The notes under the pieces are model-generated. The model was not told the origin of the DNA. It saw nothing but the letters and a program-made list of their open reading frames with translations, and searched no databases. From DATJLY01 sp963773665 (GTDB taxonomy: Bacteria; Pseudomonadota; Alphaproteobacteria; ATCC43930; CGMCC-115725), in assembly GCA_963773665.1 (NCBI GenBank), contig CAVZBZ010000002.1, positions 124,001-188,000 of the forward strand: DNA of 64,000 bases. Reading direction: 5' to 3'. Positions 1 to 7,874 of the stretch are shown here, one piece after another. Position 1 is the stretch's first letter. Each line of letters starts with the position of its first letter. The position numbers and the translations under genes were made by a program.

Positions 1-15
1 GGCGCGCAGCGCGTG

Positions 16-1119
16 CTACCAACGGTGCGTCCGCATCGCGGCCCGCACTCTTTGCACGGCGAGCGCCATGGCGGCCGCCCGCGGCAGCGTCCGCGAGTGC
101 ATCGCTTCCGCCAGCACCGCCCGAGTGTTCAGGCGGATCTTTTCGTCGATCGCCGCAAACGCCGCCGCCTCGGTCGCGCGCTGCCATTCCATCGCGGCGC
201 AGATCACGCCGCCGGCATTGGCGATGAAGTCAGGAATGACGAGGATGCCCTTGGCCGCAAGCGCTTCCTCGGCCTTGGCGGTGCAGGGGATGTTGGCGCC
301 CTGCGCCATGATGCGCGTGCGCAGCCGGCCGACATTCCCCTCATGAACGACATCGGGCCGCGCCGCCGGAATCCAGATATCGCAGGCCAGATCGACGACC
401 TCGTCGCGGCCGAGTTTCCGGCCGCGCGGATAGTCCTTGAGCGGCCGGCCTTCGTTCTTGAGCGCAACAAGCGCCGCGATATCGAGTCCATTTTCGTCGG
501 CAATGGTGCCCAGCGAGTCGCTGGCCCCGACGAGAATGGCGCCCTTCTCGGCAAGGAAACGTGCAGCGTGCTTGCCGACCGAGCCGAAGCCTTGCACGAC
601 GACGCGCGCGCCCTTGAGGTCAAGATCGATGAAACCGCGTGCCACATCGATTGCCGCCGCTAGCCCGAACCCCGTCGCGCCGATCTCGTCAAGCGGGATG
701 CCACCCACCTCGCGCGGCAGCCCGACGGCACGGCCGTTCTCGTCCTTGATCCAGCCCATGGCGAGCTCGTCGGTACCCATGTCCGGTCCGGGGATGTAGT
801 CCGTGAGATCGGCGATCGCCGATGCGAAGCTGCGTATGAGGCGCTCCTTGTCCGCAAGCTTCATCTTCGGGTCGCCGAAGATGACGGATTTTCCCCCGCC
901 ATGCGGGAGACCCGCTGCGGCGTTCTTGAACGTCATCGCGCGGGCAAGGCGGAATGCCTCCTCGGCGCTGACATCGGGCGCCATGCGGACGCCGCCTATG
1001 GACGGTCCGCACGCGACGTTGTCGACCGCCACGACCGCTTTGAGGCCGCTCGACGGCCGATGAATGTGCACGAGCCTTAGCGGACCGAATTCATCGGCGA
1101 AGCGGAACAGGTCTTGCAC
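16..1119 (-). CDS. Glu/Leu/Phe/Val dehydrogenase (probably leucine dehydrogenase)
   Basis: 367 aa, full length for the family. It reversibly deaminates a branched-chain or aromatic amino acid to the 2-oxo acid with NAD in the cytosol. The N-terminal substrate domain has the two catalytic-type lysines (K65 in MTFKNAAAG, K77 in HGGGKSV) and the aspartate of GPDMGTDE (D113). The Rossmann motif GFGSVG lies at about 177-182. It is the last gene of the minus-strand run E1 alpha, E1 beta, E2, this gene, starting 12 bp after the E2 stop. The context suggests it feeds branched-chain 2-oxo acids to that complex. Substrate choice among Leu, Val and Phe is inferred. Confidence 0.9.
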   Translation of the reverse strand: MQDLFRFADEFGPLRLVHIHRPSSGLKAVVAVDNVACGPSIGGVRMAPDVSAEEAFRLARAMTFKNAAAGLPHGGGKSVIFGDPKMKLADKERLIRSFASAIADLTDYIPGPDMGTDELAMGWIKDENGRAVGLPREVGGIPLDEIGATGFGLAAAIDVARGFIDLDLKGARVVVQGFGSVGKHAARFLAEKGAILVGASDSLGTIADENGLDIAALVALKNEGRPLKDYPRGRKLGRDEVVDLACDIWIPAARPDVVHEGNVGRLRTRIMAQGANIPCTAKAEEALAAKGILVIPDFIANAGGVICAAMEWQRATEAAAFAAIDEKIRLNTRAVLAEAMHSRTLPRAAAMALAVQRVRAAMRTHRW

Positions 1120-1131
1120 GGCGGCCTCCTT

Positions 1132-2241
1132 TCAGGGCGAATTTTCGGCAAGAGCCAGGTCGGCGATCATGGCGGCGAGGAATCGTGCCGCCTCGCCGCC
1201 CGTGACCACGCGATGATCGAAGGTGAGCGAAAGCGGCAGGAAATGCCGGAATCCCACCGATCCGCTTTGCGGAACCGCCTGTGCCGAGATGCGCCCGGCG
1301 CCAATAATCGCCACCTGTGGCGGCAGGACGACCAGCGCAGCCTGGCGGCCGGCGAGCGTACCGAAATTCGAAAGCGTGATGGTGGGCCCGAGCAGATCGG
1401 CGAGCGGCAAGCGGCGTGTCCGCGCCGCTTCCTTCATCTCATCGAGCTTCCGTCGTAGCTCGGCTACGCTCGCTTGTCCGACATCGCGCAACACCGGAAC
1501 GAGCAGGCCATCCTCGGTATCGACGGCGATGCCGAGATCGACGTGCGACAGAAGCTCGCGCCGCAGGCTCGCGCCGTCGAAGCGCGCATTGAGCGCGGGG
1601 ACCGCCGCGCAGGCGCCGGCAATGGCGCGTATGAGACGCGTGCTCACATCGGCTGTGGGCGTCCACCAGGCTTCGATATCCGCCTCGTCCCAGACCGTCG
1701 CCGGGACCACTTCGCCATGCGATCGCGCCATGTTGGCGGCCATGCTGCGCCGGATGCCTTTGAGGGGCTCGCCCGCGGCTTCGGTGCGCGGTGAAGGGGT
1801 GGCGCGTTCCACATCGGCCCGCGTGACGGTGCCGCTTGGGCCCGTCCCCTGTACGTGCCCGAGATCGATGCCGCGCTCGCGGGCCAACGCGCGCACTGCC
1901 GGGGATGCCTCGACGTGCGGAGATGCCGGCGGCAAGAGCGAGGGAACCGCCGGCGTGGCGGCCGGCTGTGCGAGTTCGCCTACAACCGTTCCGGTATCGG
2001 CGTGGGTGCCCTCTTCGAAGATCACGAGCGGCGCGCCGACCTTGACGCGGTCGCCGGGCTTGCCGATGAGCCGCGCAATCCGCCCCGATTGCGGCGCCGG
2101 CACTTCGACGACGGCCTTCTCCGTCTCCACCGAGACCAGCGGCTGGTCGGCGACCACATGATCGCCTTCGGCGACATGCCAGGCGACAATCTCGGCTTCC
2201 TGCAGCCCTTCGCCAAGATCGGGTAGCGCGAAACTGCTCAT
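1132..2241 (-). CDS. bkdB: 2-oxo acid dehydrogenase E2 (lipoyl acyltransferase)
   Basis: 369 aa. The lipoyl domain is at about 3-78, with the lipoylated lysine in VETEKAVVEV (K42). A peripheral-subunit-binding domain is at about 112-147 and the acyltransferase domain is at about 160-369. The catalytic motif reads FDHRVVTGGEAARF, so the usual HRxxDG aspartate position is threonine. The frame is open far upstream, but the start is set at MSSFALPDLGEG because that is the family N-terminus and because it overlaps the E1 beta stop by 4 bp (ATGA). It transfers the acyl group from E1 to CoA. Branched-chain rather than pyruvate specificity is inferred from the neighbouring amino acid dehydrogenase. 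Confidence 0.9.
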   Translation of the reverse strand: MSSFALPDLGEGLQEAEIVAWHVAEGDHVVADQPLVSVETEKAVVEVPAPQSGRIARLIGKPGDRVKVGAPLVIFEEGTHADTGTVVGELAQPAATPAVPSLLPPASPHVEASPAVRALARERGIDLGHVQGTGPSGTVTRADVERATPSPRTEAAGEPLKGIRRSMAANMARSHGEVVPATVWDEADIEAWWTPTADVSTRLIRAIAGACAAVPALNARFDGASLRRELLSHVDLGIAVDTEDGLLVPVLRDVGQASVAELRRKLDEMKEAARTRRLPLADLLGPTITLSNFGTLAGRQAALVVLPPQVAIIGAGRISAQAVPQSGSVGFRHFLPLSLTFDHRVVTGGEAARFLAAMIADLALAENSP

Positions 2242-3221
2242 GCATAGGCCATGACGCGGCTTGCCGCCGCAGCAATGCCCCGGGCATTCGGCAGATAATG
2301 CTGCTCGAGGCGCGGCAGCGGCATCACGGTATCGAATCCGGCGACGCGTTCGATCGGCGCAAGAAGGGAGAGGAGAGCATGCTCGGCCACGCGGGCGGCG
2401 ATTTCGCCGCCAAAGCCGCCGCTGAGCGGCGCCTCCTGCGCGATGATGCAGCGCCCCGTCTTCTTGACGGATGTCAGGATCGTCTCGGCATCGAGCGGCT
2501 TCAACGTTGCGATATCGATCACCTCGGCGCTCACGCCTTGGGACGCGAGGCTGTCGGCGGCCGCGAGCGCCTCTGAAACCATCGCGCCCCACGCGATGAC
2601 CGTCACATCGCGGCCTTCGCGGAGAATGAAGCAGCGGTCGAGCGGCACCGAGTGTCCATCGTCCGCGACCTCCTCGCGCGCGGCGCGATAGAGCCGCGTC
2701 GGCTCGAGGAACACGACCGGGTCGGGGTCGCGGATCGCGGCGAGCAGCAATCCATAGGCGCGGCGCGGCGATGACGGGATGACGACGCGCAGCCCAGGAA
2801 TATGGGCGAACATAGCCTCGTTGCTTTCGGAATGATGCTCGGTGGCGCGGATGCCGCCGCCGCAGGGCGCGCGCAGGACCATCGGACAAGTGAGCCGGCC
2901 GCGCGTCCGCGTCCTAAGGCGCGAGGCATGATTTGCAAGCTGATCGATCGCCGGATAGATGAACCCGCTGAACTGGATCTCCGTCACCGGCCGAAAGCCT
3001 TGGGCAGCAAGCCCGACCGAGATCCCGGCAATCGCCGCCTCGGCGAGGGGCGTGTCGAACACGCGCTCGGCGCCGAAGCGCTGCAAGAGCCCGTCGGTCG
3101 CGCGAAAAACGCCGCCGTCGGCGCCGACATCCTCACCCAGCACGAGGACGCGCCCGTCCTCCTGCATGGCGCGGGCGAGTGCCAAGTTGATCGCCTGGAC
3201 GAGGCTGATTTCGCTCCTCAT
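2238..3221 (-). CDS. bkdA2: 2-oxo acid dehydrogenase E1 beta subunit
   Basis: 327 aa, the usual length for a bacterial E1 beta. It carries the TPP-pyrimidine face residues of the family (GED at 29-31, E61 in PLAEAAIAG) and the SESNEAMFAHIPGL block at 131-144 that follows the active-site histidine pair. It forms an alpha2beta2 E1 with the upstream gene and decarboxylates the 2-oxo acid with thiamine diphosphate. The start codon overlaps the E1 alpha stop and its stop overlaps the E2 start, each by 4 bp, so the three subunits are probably translationally coupled. Confidence 0.92.
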   Translation of the reverse strand: MRSEISLVQAINLALARAMQEDGRVLVLGEDVGADGGVFRATDGLLQRFGAERVFDTPLAEAAIAGISVGLAAQGFRPVTEIQFSGFIYPAIDQLANHASRLRTRTRGRLTCPMVLRAPCGGGIRATEHHSESNEAMFAHIPGLRVVIPSSPRRAYGLLLAAIRDPDPVVFLEPTRLYRAAREEVADDGHSVPLDRCFILREGRDVTVIAWGAMVSEALAAADSLASQGVSAEVIDIATLKPLDAETILTSVKKTGRCIIAQEAPLSGGFGGEIAARVAEHALLSLLAPIERVAGFDTVMPLPRLEQHYLPNARGIAAAASRVMAYA

Positions 3222-4315
3222 CGCGCGCTCTCGGCCGCCGGAGGCCGCTCGATGCTTTTGAGGAACGCCGCGCGCTGTGAGGCAAGATCGGCGGGGAGCT
3301 GCGCGAACGTGTAATCGAAGATCGTGGTCGCCTCCTGCGGCGGCGTTGCGAGATAAGCCGCCGCCGCAGCATCGATTTCGGCCGCGATCTCATGCAAGAG
3401 ATGCTCTTCTTCGGCCTTGGTCCATAATCCCGCGGCCGTCAGGTAATGGCGCAGGCGCACCAGCGGCTCCTCCGGCCAGTGGTGGCTCGGCTCCGTATCG
3501 TCGCGATAGCGGCTCGCGTCGTCTGCCGTGGTATGATCGCCAAGCCGATAGGTTATGGCCTCGACGAGGCCCGGCCCCTCGCCGCTGCGGGCCCGCTCGA
3601 TCGCCGTGCCCACGGCCGCGCGAACCGCGACCACATCGTTGCCGTCAACCTGCGTTGCGGGAAATCCCGCGGCAATCGCCTTTTGCGCCAGCGTCTCGGC
3701 CGCACTCTGCCGCTGCCTCGGCACGGAGATCGCCCACTGGTTATTGCTGATGACGAAGACGACCGGCAGCCGCCAGACACCCGCCATGTTCATCGCCTCG
3801 GCGACATCGCCTTTGGAGGTTGCGCCGTCACCGAAAATGCAGACAGCAACCCGAGCCTCGCGGCGCAGCTTGAAGGCGAGCGCGGCGCCGACCGCGTGCG
3901 GCGCATGGCTGCCGACCGGCACGCAGATCGGAAAATCCTGCCGCGGCCCTGCGAAATCGCTGCCGCGCTCGTCGCCGCCCCAGTAGAGAAAGAGTTCGAG
4001 GGGCCTCGCGCCGCGCCATAACTGTGCGCCATGTTCGCGGAAGCTGGGCAGCAATAGGTCAGTGTCCCGCATTGCGCTCGCGGTACCAACGGATACGGCT
4101 TCCTGTCCAAGCGACGAGGCATAGGTGCCGAGCCGGCCCGTCCGTTGCAGCGCGATGGCCTTCGCATCGAAGCTCCGTGTGCGAACCAGCCCCCGATAGA
4201 GGGCCTTCAGCACGTTCGGATCGCGAAGCGCGTCTGGAATCGTGCCGCCGGCTTCACCGTTCGGTTCGATATACCGGGTGTAGCTGATCGCGAAACGGGC
4301 GACGACTTCGTCCAT
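3218..4315 (-). CDS. bkdA1: 2-oxo acid dehydrogenase E1 alpha subunit
   Basis: 365 aa. The thiamine diphosphate motif GDG-X26-NN is intact (GDG 162-164, NN 191-192). RTGRLGTYASSLGQEAV is the conserved entry to the active site. It is the first gene of the bkd-like operon, starting 9 bp after the stop of a small lipoprotein gene on the same strand. Automatic annotation may call it pyruvate dehydrogenase E1 alpha. I favour branched-chain 2-oxo acids because of the amino acid dehydrogenase in the operon. No E3 (lipoamide dehydrogenase) gene is in the window, so the complex must borrow one. Confidence 0.9.
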   Translation of the reverse strand: MDEVVARFAISYTRYIEPNGEAGGTIPDALRDPNVLKALYRGLVRTRSFDAKAIALQRTGRLGTYASSLGQEAVSVGTASAMRDTDLLLPSFREHGAQLWRGARPLELFLYWGGDERGSDFAGPRQDFPICVPVGSHAPHAVGAALAFKLRREARVAVCIFGDGATSKGDVAEAMNMAGVWRLPVVFVISNNQWAISVPRQRQSAAETLAQKAIAAGFPATQVDGNDVVAVRAAVGTAIERARSGEGPGLVEAITYRLGDHTTADDASRYRDDTEPSHHWPEEPLVRLRHYLTAAGLWTKAEEEHLLHEIAAEIDAAAAAYLATPPQEATTIFDYTFAQLPADLASQRAAFLKSIERPPAAESAR

Positions 4316-4324
4316 CTCAACGGC

Positions 4325-4612
4325 CTATGGGATATTGGGGGGGGCGGCGGCGCGGCCCTCGCCCACCGCGGCACCCAAGCCGGCACCGAGCGCCGTGCCG
4401 AGCGCGGCAGTGCCGACCGCCTGGTTGTTGGCCGCGTTTGCGCCGCTGGCAACTTGGCTGTCGGCGAAGTCTTTGCATACCGTCTGGTCCTGCTCGAACA
4501 CCTCGAATGGCTTGTTCGGGCCGGGCATCACGGCAACCGATGGGCCCATCGGCTGCGAGACGCAGGCCGCGAGCAGGGTTGGGCCGATGAGGGCTGGAAT
4601 CGCTCTTTGCAT
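4325..4612 (-). CDS. Short glycine-zipper lipoprotein, C-terminus probably truncated
   Basis: 95 aa. The N-terminus is a lipoprotein signal (MQRAIPALIGPTLLAAC), giving a lipidated Cys17. An acidic segment follows, then a glycine zipper (GTAALGTALGAGLGAAVG). Related glycine-zipper envelope proteins usually continue with a second zipper half and a YxQCM-type tail. Here the frame ends soon after the zipper, beside a run of eight G on the plus strand (about 4337-4344), so the C-terminal half seems missing. It lies just upstream of E1 alpha. The function is unknown; it is probably in the outer membrane or periplasm. Confidence 0.7.
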   Translation of the reverse strand: MQRAIPALIGPTLLAACVSQPMGPSVAVMPGPNKPFEVFEQDQTVCKDFADSQVASGANAANNQAVGTAALGTALGAGLGAAVGEGRAAAPPNIP

Positions 4613-4625
4613 CGGATCGCCCCCG

Positions 4626-5078
4626 TTATTTCTGAGGTGCGGGCGCGGGAGCGGGAGCGGGCGCCGGTTGCGGTGCGACTGGAACCTGGCGCCACGCGCC
4701 GTTGCAGGACGCGACATAGGGGTAATAGCCCTGCGGGTTGTCGCAATAGTACCAATACTGCGCTGGCGGCAGCCCGGTCGGCACGGGCGGCGCCTGCTGC
4801 ACCACGATCGCTGGCGGAACGTAGGTGGGATAGGGATAGATCGGTTCCGGATACAAGTACCAGAAGCTGCCGACCACCCACCACCAGGCAAAGCGGCCAT
4901 CGTGCCAATCATTCACCCACCGTCCGCCGCGCCAGCGCGCGAGGTCGCCATGGCTGAAATGGCCGAAGTCGCGGCCGTGAAAATCGGCGCCGCCGCGATG
5001 CTGCGCTTCGGCACCCGATCCCAGAAGCGCGAACGCCACGCCGAGCGCGAGCGCCGAGGAGAAGTTCCGCATTTTCAT
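4626..5078 (-). CDS. Secreted Tyr/Pro-rich protein
   Basis: 150 aa from the ATG chosen here; a TTG two codons earlier is possible. It has a Sec signal peptide (MKMRNFSSALALGVAFALLG..AEA), a His/Gly-rich stretch (HRGGADFHGRDFGHFSHG), an aromatic centre (WYLYPEPIYPYPTY), a Cys-containing block (YWYYCDNPQGYYPYVASC) and a Pro-Ala repeat tail. The YYC-x-YYPYV-x-C pattern is common in small exported proteobacterial proteins of unknown role. It lies 13 bp upstream of the lipoprotein gene on the same strand, so the two are probably co-transcribed. Confidence 0.75.
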   Translation of the reverse strand: MKMRNFSSALALGVAFALLGSGAEAQHRGGADFHGRDFGHFSHGDLARWRGGRWVNDWHDGRFAWWWVVGSFWYLYPEPIYPYPTYVPPAIVVQQAPPVPTGLPPAQYWYYCDNPQGYYPYVASCNGAWRQVPVAPQPAPAPAPAPAPQK

Positions 5079-5341
5079 ACGCAAGAGAGAACACCTTTCA
5101 CATACGCCGAAACGAAGATCACGCCGCCGCGCCGATTGAACGGCGGTTTCCGGCCATCCGCTTTGCGGCAGATCAAACGCCGCGAGTCATGCGGGCGACT
5201 AGAAATGCGAGTTGGCGACTCGCGCGGCCGCGGCGCCAACATATTCGGAGCGCCCGTGGCCTATGACGACGCCGTCGCTATGGAGTCGGTTCCGGCGCAT
5301 CGGGCCAGCACTGCCGGCAGCCAGTCAGTGGTGCGGAGCGG

Positions 5342-5794
5342 CTAGGGTCGCGGCGGGAAGACCTGATCGCTGAAGGGCGACGCGGTGGGAACCCTGATGA
5401 GGATGGAGCCGTATCCCTGCTCCGCGTGGCATGCGTTGCAAGCCGCCGTAAGCTGATTGTAGGCCCTGGCGAATTCGGCGCTGTTCTTCGCCGAAATGGC
5501 AGCCGCCATCGCGGAGGCGGGTTTCGCCATCGCCGACATGTCAGATGCCGGAATCCCGGGGTAATAGGTCATGGCATCCTGGAAGCTTTCCTTGATCTGG
5601 CCGAGCTCGTACTTGGCCAGAGGCCAGTTCCCCTGCGCGCCGGCATACCACAACTTGATATGCCGCAACTGCGTCGCCCCCATGATGTCGCTGAGCCGCG
5701 GCCCATAAGGCTGCGAAACGACCGGCCGGTCTTGGGCAAACGCCGGAATGGCGCAGGCGAGCGTGAGGATCAGAATTGCAGCTCCGTATTTCAT
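5342..5794 (-). CDS. Periplasmic c-type cytochrome
   Basis: 150 aa with a cleavable signal peptide (MKYGAAILILTLACAIPAFA). It has one heme-binding CNACH motif (C119, C122, H123) near the C-terminus, as in cytochrome c'/c556-like helical cytochromes. It is probably a periplasmic electron carrier or heme sensor. The start is set by the signal peptide and by GGCGGGAG just upstream; the longer open frame to 5947 is not used. An FNR-type box lies 71.5 bp upstream of the ATG and a second box serves the divergent ABC exporter. Confidence 0.82.
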   Translation of the reverse strand: MKYGAAILILTLACAIPAFAQDRPVVSQPYGPRLSDIMGATQLRHIKLWYAGAQGNWPLAKYELGQIKESFQDAMTYYPGIPASDMSAMAKPASAMAAAISAKNSAEFARAYNQLTAACNACHAEQGYGSILIRVPTASPFSDQVFPPRP

Positions 5795-5858
5795 GGGACT
5801 CCCGCCTGAAATTAATGATTGGCACCCAGATTTTTCGCCGTTCGCTGCCGCGCGGGCA

Positions 5859-5872
5859 TTGATCCAGGTCAA
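5859..5872 (-). promoter_or_regulatory. FNR/FixK-type box upstream of the cytochrome
   Basis: TTGATccagGTCAA, 9 of 10 half-site bases match TTGAT-N4-ATCAA. The centre is 71.5 bp upstream of the cytochrome ATG, so class II placement would leave a leader of about 30 nt that holds the Shine-Dalgarno sequence. Confidence 0.65.
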
Positions 5873-5933
5873 TGGAACGGACGTACGTCCCTCTTGGCCA
5901 GCCGCACCACCGCAAAGCATCGAGCAGGGCCGG

Positions 5934-5947
5934 TTGACCTGCATCAA
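5934..5947 (+). promoter_or_regulatory. FNR/FixK-type box upstream of the ABC exporter
   Basis: TTGACctgcATCAA, 9 of 10 half-site bases match. The centre is 62.5 bp upstream of the permease GTG start. A weak -10-like TAGCGT sits at class II spacing. Confidence 0.65.
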
Positions 5948-6002
5948 TGCTGCGCCGCGAGTGCCGCCTTAGCGTGCCGGTCGGCGCTCATGAGGTCATC
6001 CG

Positions 6003-7139
6003 GTGCTGGGTATTCTGCGCCTCGGCTACAAGCTGCTGGTGAACGACCGCGCGAAGTTCGTGGCGCTGCTCGTCGGCGTCACCTTCGCCGTTTTCCTCAT
6101 GATCGAGATGACGTCGCTCTTCTCGGGAGCGCTCTACCGCGCCTCGGCCACCGTCATCAATATCGGCGCCGAGATCTGGGTGATGGACCCAGCCGTCCAG
6201 ACCGTCGCCAATACGATCCCGCTTCCCGACTACGTTCTCGACGAGGTTCGCTCGATCCAAGGCGTCAAATACGCGGTGCCGCTCTATTCCGGCGGCGCGC
6301 TCGTGAAGCTCGCGGACGGCGCGTACCAGTCCGTCAACGTGGTGGGGCTTGACGACGAGACCCTGTTCGGGAGACCAAAACTTCTCGAGGGAAATATCGA
6401 AGACATCTTCGCCGAGAACGGCTTCTTCATTGTAAAGGACGCGGAGTTTGACAAGTTCGAGAACCCGACGATTGGCACTACGTTCGAGTTGAACGACTAT
6501 AAGGGCAAGATCGTCGGCATCGCCCAGGTCGCGACCAGCGGCCTCTTCGGCGTGCCAACCCTCTACACGACGTTTAACCGCGCCCGCACATACATTCCGA
6601 GCATGCGCTTCACCACCTCCTATGTCCTCGTCGAGGCCAAGGACGAGGCCGATGTCGCGCGCATCAAGAGCGCGGTCGCGAAGATGGGATATCTCGCGCT
6701 CACCGAGGACGAATTCAAGCATCGCATCTCGTCGTTCTACATCTTTCAGACGGGGTTCGGGATCAACATTCTCCTGATGGCCGTGATCAGCTTCATCGTG
6801 GGATTGTCGATCTCGGGCCAGACCTACTACACCTTCATTCTCGAAAATCTCGGCCATTTCGGCGCCTTGAAGGCGATCGGCGCCAAGAACCGCGAGCTCG
6901 TGGGCGTGATCCTGTTCCAGGCCGGCTTCGTCGCACTGACGGGATTGGGCCTCGGAATCGGATGCTGCGCGATCATCATCTGGACCGCGAAACTTTATCT
7001 GCCGTCGTATGCTGCCGTTATCACCTACAGCAATCTCGCGCTCGCCTTCGCCATGGTGCTGCTGATCGCTGCGATCTCGAGCTACGCCGGAATCCGTAAG
7101 GTCCTTACCATCGATCCCTTCGACATCTTCCGCGGATAA
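6003..7139 (+). CDS. ABC exporter permease, FtsX/DevC-like
   Basis: 378 aa, GTG start. The topology is one N-terminal membrane segment (about 20-40), a large periplasmic domain (about 45-245) and three C-terminal membrane segments, as in MacB/FtsX/DevC permeases. QTYYTFILENLGHFGALKAIG is the cytoplasmic coupling region typical of DevC. It is the first gene of a four-gene plus-strand operon (permease, ATPase, HlyD-like adaptor, outer membrane channel). It is likely a tripartite exporter for a lipid, peptide or toxic compound; the substrate cannot be told. An FNR-type box precedes it, so microaerobic control is inferred. Confidence 0.85.
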   Translation: MLGILRLGYKLLVNDRAKFVALLVGVTFAVFLMIEMTSLFSGALYRASATVINIGAEIWVMDPAVQTVANTIPLPDYVLDEVRSIQGVKYAVPLYSGGALVKLADGAYQSVNVVGLDDETLFGRPKLLEGNIEDIFAENGFFIVKDAEFDKFENPTIGTTFELNDYKGKIVGIAQVATSGLFGVPTLYTTFNRARTYIPSMRFTTSYVLVEAKDEADVARIKSAVAKMGYLALTEDEFKHRISSFYIFQTGFGINILLMAVISFIVGLSISGQTYYTFILENLGHFGALKAIGAKNRELVGVILFQAGFVALTGLGLGIGCCAIIIWTAKLYLPSYAAVITYSNLALAFAMVLLIAAISSYAGIRKVLTIDPFDIFRG

Positions 7140-7142
7140 GCG

Positions 7143-7874
7143 ATGGCAGATGCGGCGAAAATCGCGATCGAGGCCCAGGGTCTCGAAAAATGGTTCGGCG
7201 AGGGCGAGGCCCGGACCAACGCGGTCAAGGATTTTACGATCAGCGCCAATTTCGGCGAGATGCTGTACATCGTCGGTCCCTCCGGCAGCGGCAAAACCAC
7301 GCTTTTGAGCATGATTTCCGGCATCCTGCGCCCCAATGCCGGCAGCGTGAAGATCGACGGCATCGACATCTGGCGGCTTTCCGACGACGAAATCGCCGAG
7401 TTCCGCCTGAAGCGGATCGGCTTCGTGTTTCAGGACTACCATCTCTTCCCGCGCCTAACCACGGCGGAAAACGTCGCGATCCCGCTCATCCTGCAGCGGC
7501 ACGATTGGAACGAAGCGATGGCCGAGGCGCTCAAGAACCTCGAGATCGTCGGGCTTGGCAACCGCGCACACCTCATGCCGATGAAATTGAGCGGAGGCGA
7601 GCAGCAACGCGTCGCGATCGCCCGTGCGCTTGTCGCACGGCCGGAAATCCTGGTGTTCGACGAGCCGACGGCCTCGCTCGACGGCGAGACAGGCCACTCG
7701 ATCGTGAGCTTCATCCGCACCAACGTCCTCAACGCCGCGCGCTCCATCGTCGTCGTGACGCACGATCCGCGCATCCTCGATCTGGCAGACCGGATCGCAT
7801 CGATGGAGGACGGGCGGCTCGTGGGGATCGAGGGCGGCCAGCTAGCAAACATGGGGGAAAGGACCAACGCTTGA
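7143..7874 (+). CDS. ABC exporter ATP-binding protein, DevA/LolD-like
   Basis: 243 aa. Walker A is GPSGSGKT at 45-52, the Q-loop is FQDYH near 96-100, the signature is LSGGEQQR at 149-156, Walker B is ILVFDE at 169-174, and the H-loop is in VVVTHDPR. This is the MacB/LolD/DevA subfamily, which pairs with FtsX-type permeases. It starts 3 bp after the permease stop, and its stop overlaps the TTG start of the adaptor gene, so the operon is tightly coupled. Confidence 0.9.
   Translation: MADAAKIAIEAQGLEKWFGEGEARTNAVKDFTISANFGEMLYIVGPSGSGKTTLLSMISGILRPNAGSVKIDGIDIWRLSDDEIAEFRLKRIGFVFQDYHLFPRLTTAENVAIPLILQRHDWNEAMAEALKNLEIVGLGNRAHLMPMKLSGGEQQRVAIARALVARPEILVFDEPTASLDGETGHSIVSFIRTNVLNAARSIVVVTHDPRILDLADRIASMEDGRLVGIEGGQLANMGERTNA

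Noticed and set aside
2242..2889. N-terminal extension of the E2 frame upstream of MSSFALPD
   Set aside because: The extension lies entirely inside the E1 beta gene and is Arg/Pro-rich. The lipoyl domain begins exactly at the chosen ATG.
5988..7442. 484-aa open frame opposite the ABC permease and ATPase
   Set aside because: It is rich in Arg/Asp/Glu/Val codons typical of antisense GC-rich frames, shows no domain, and lies fully over two genes with clear family motifs.
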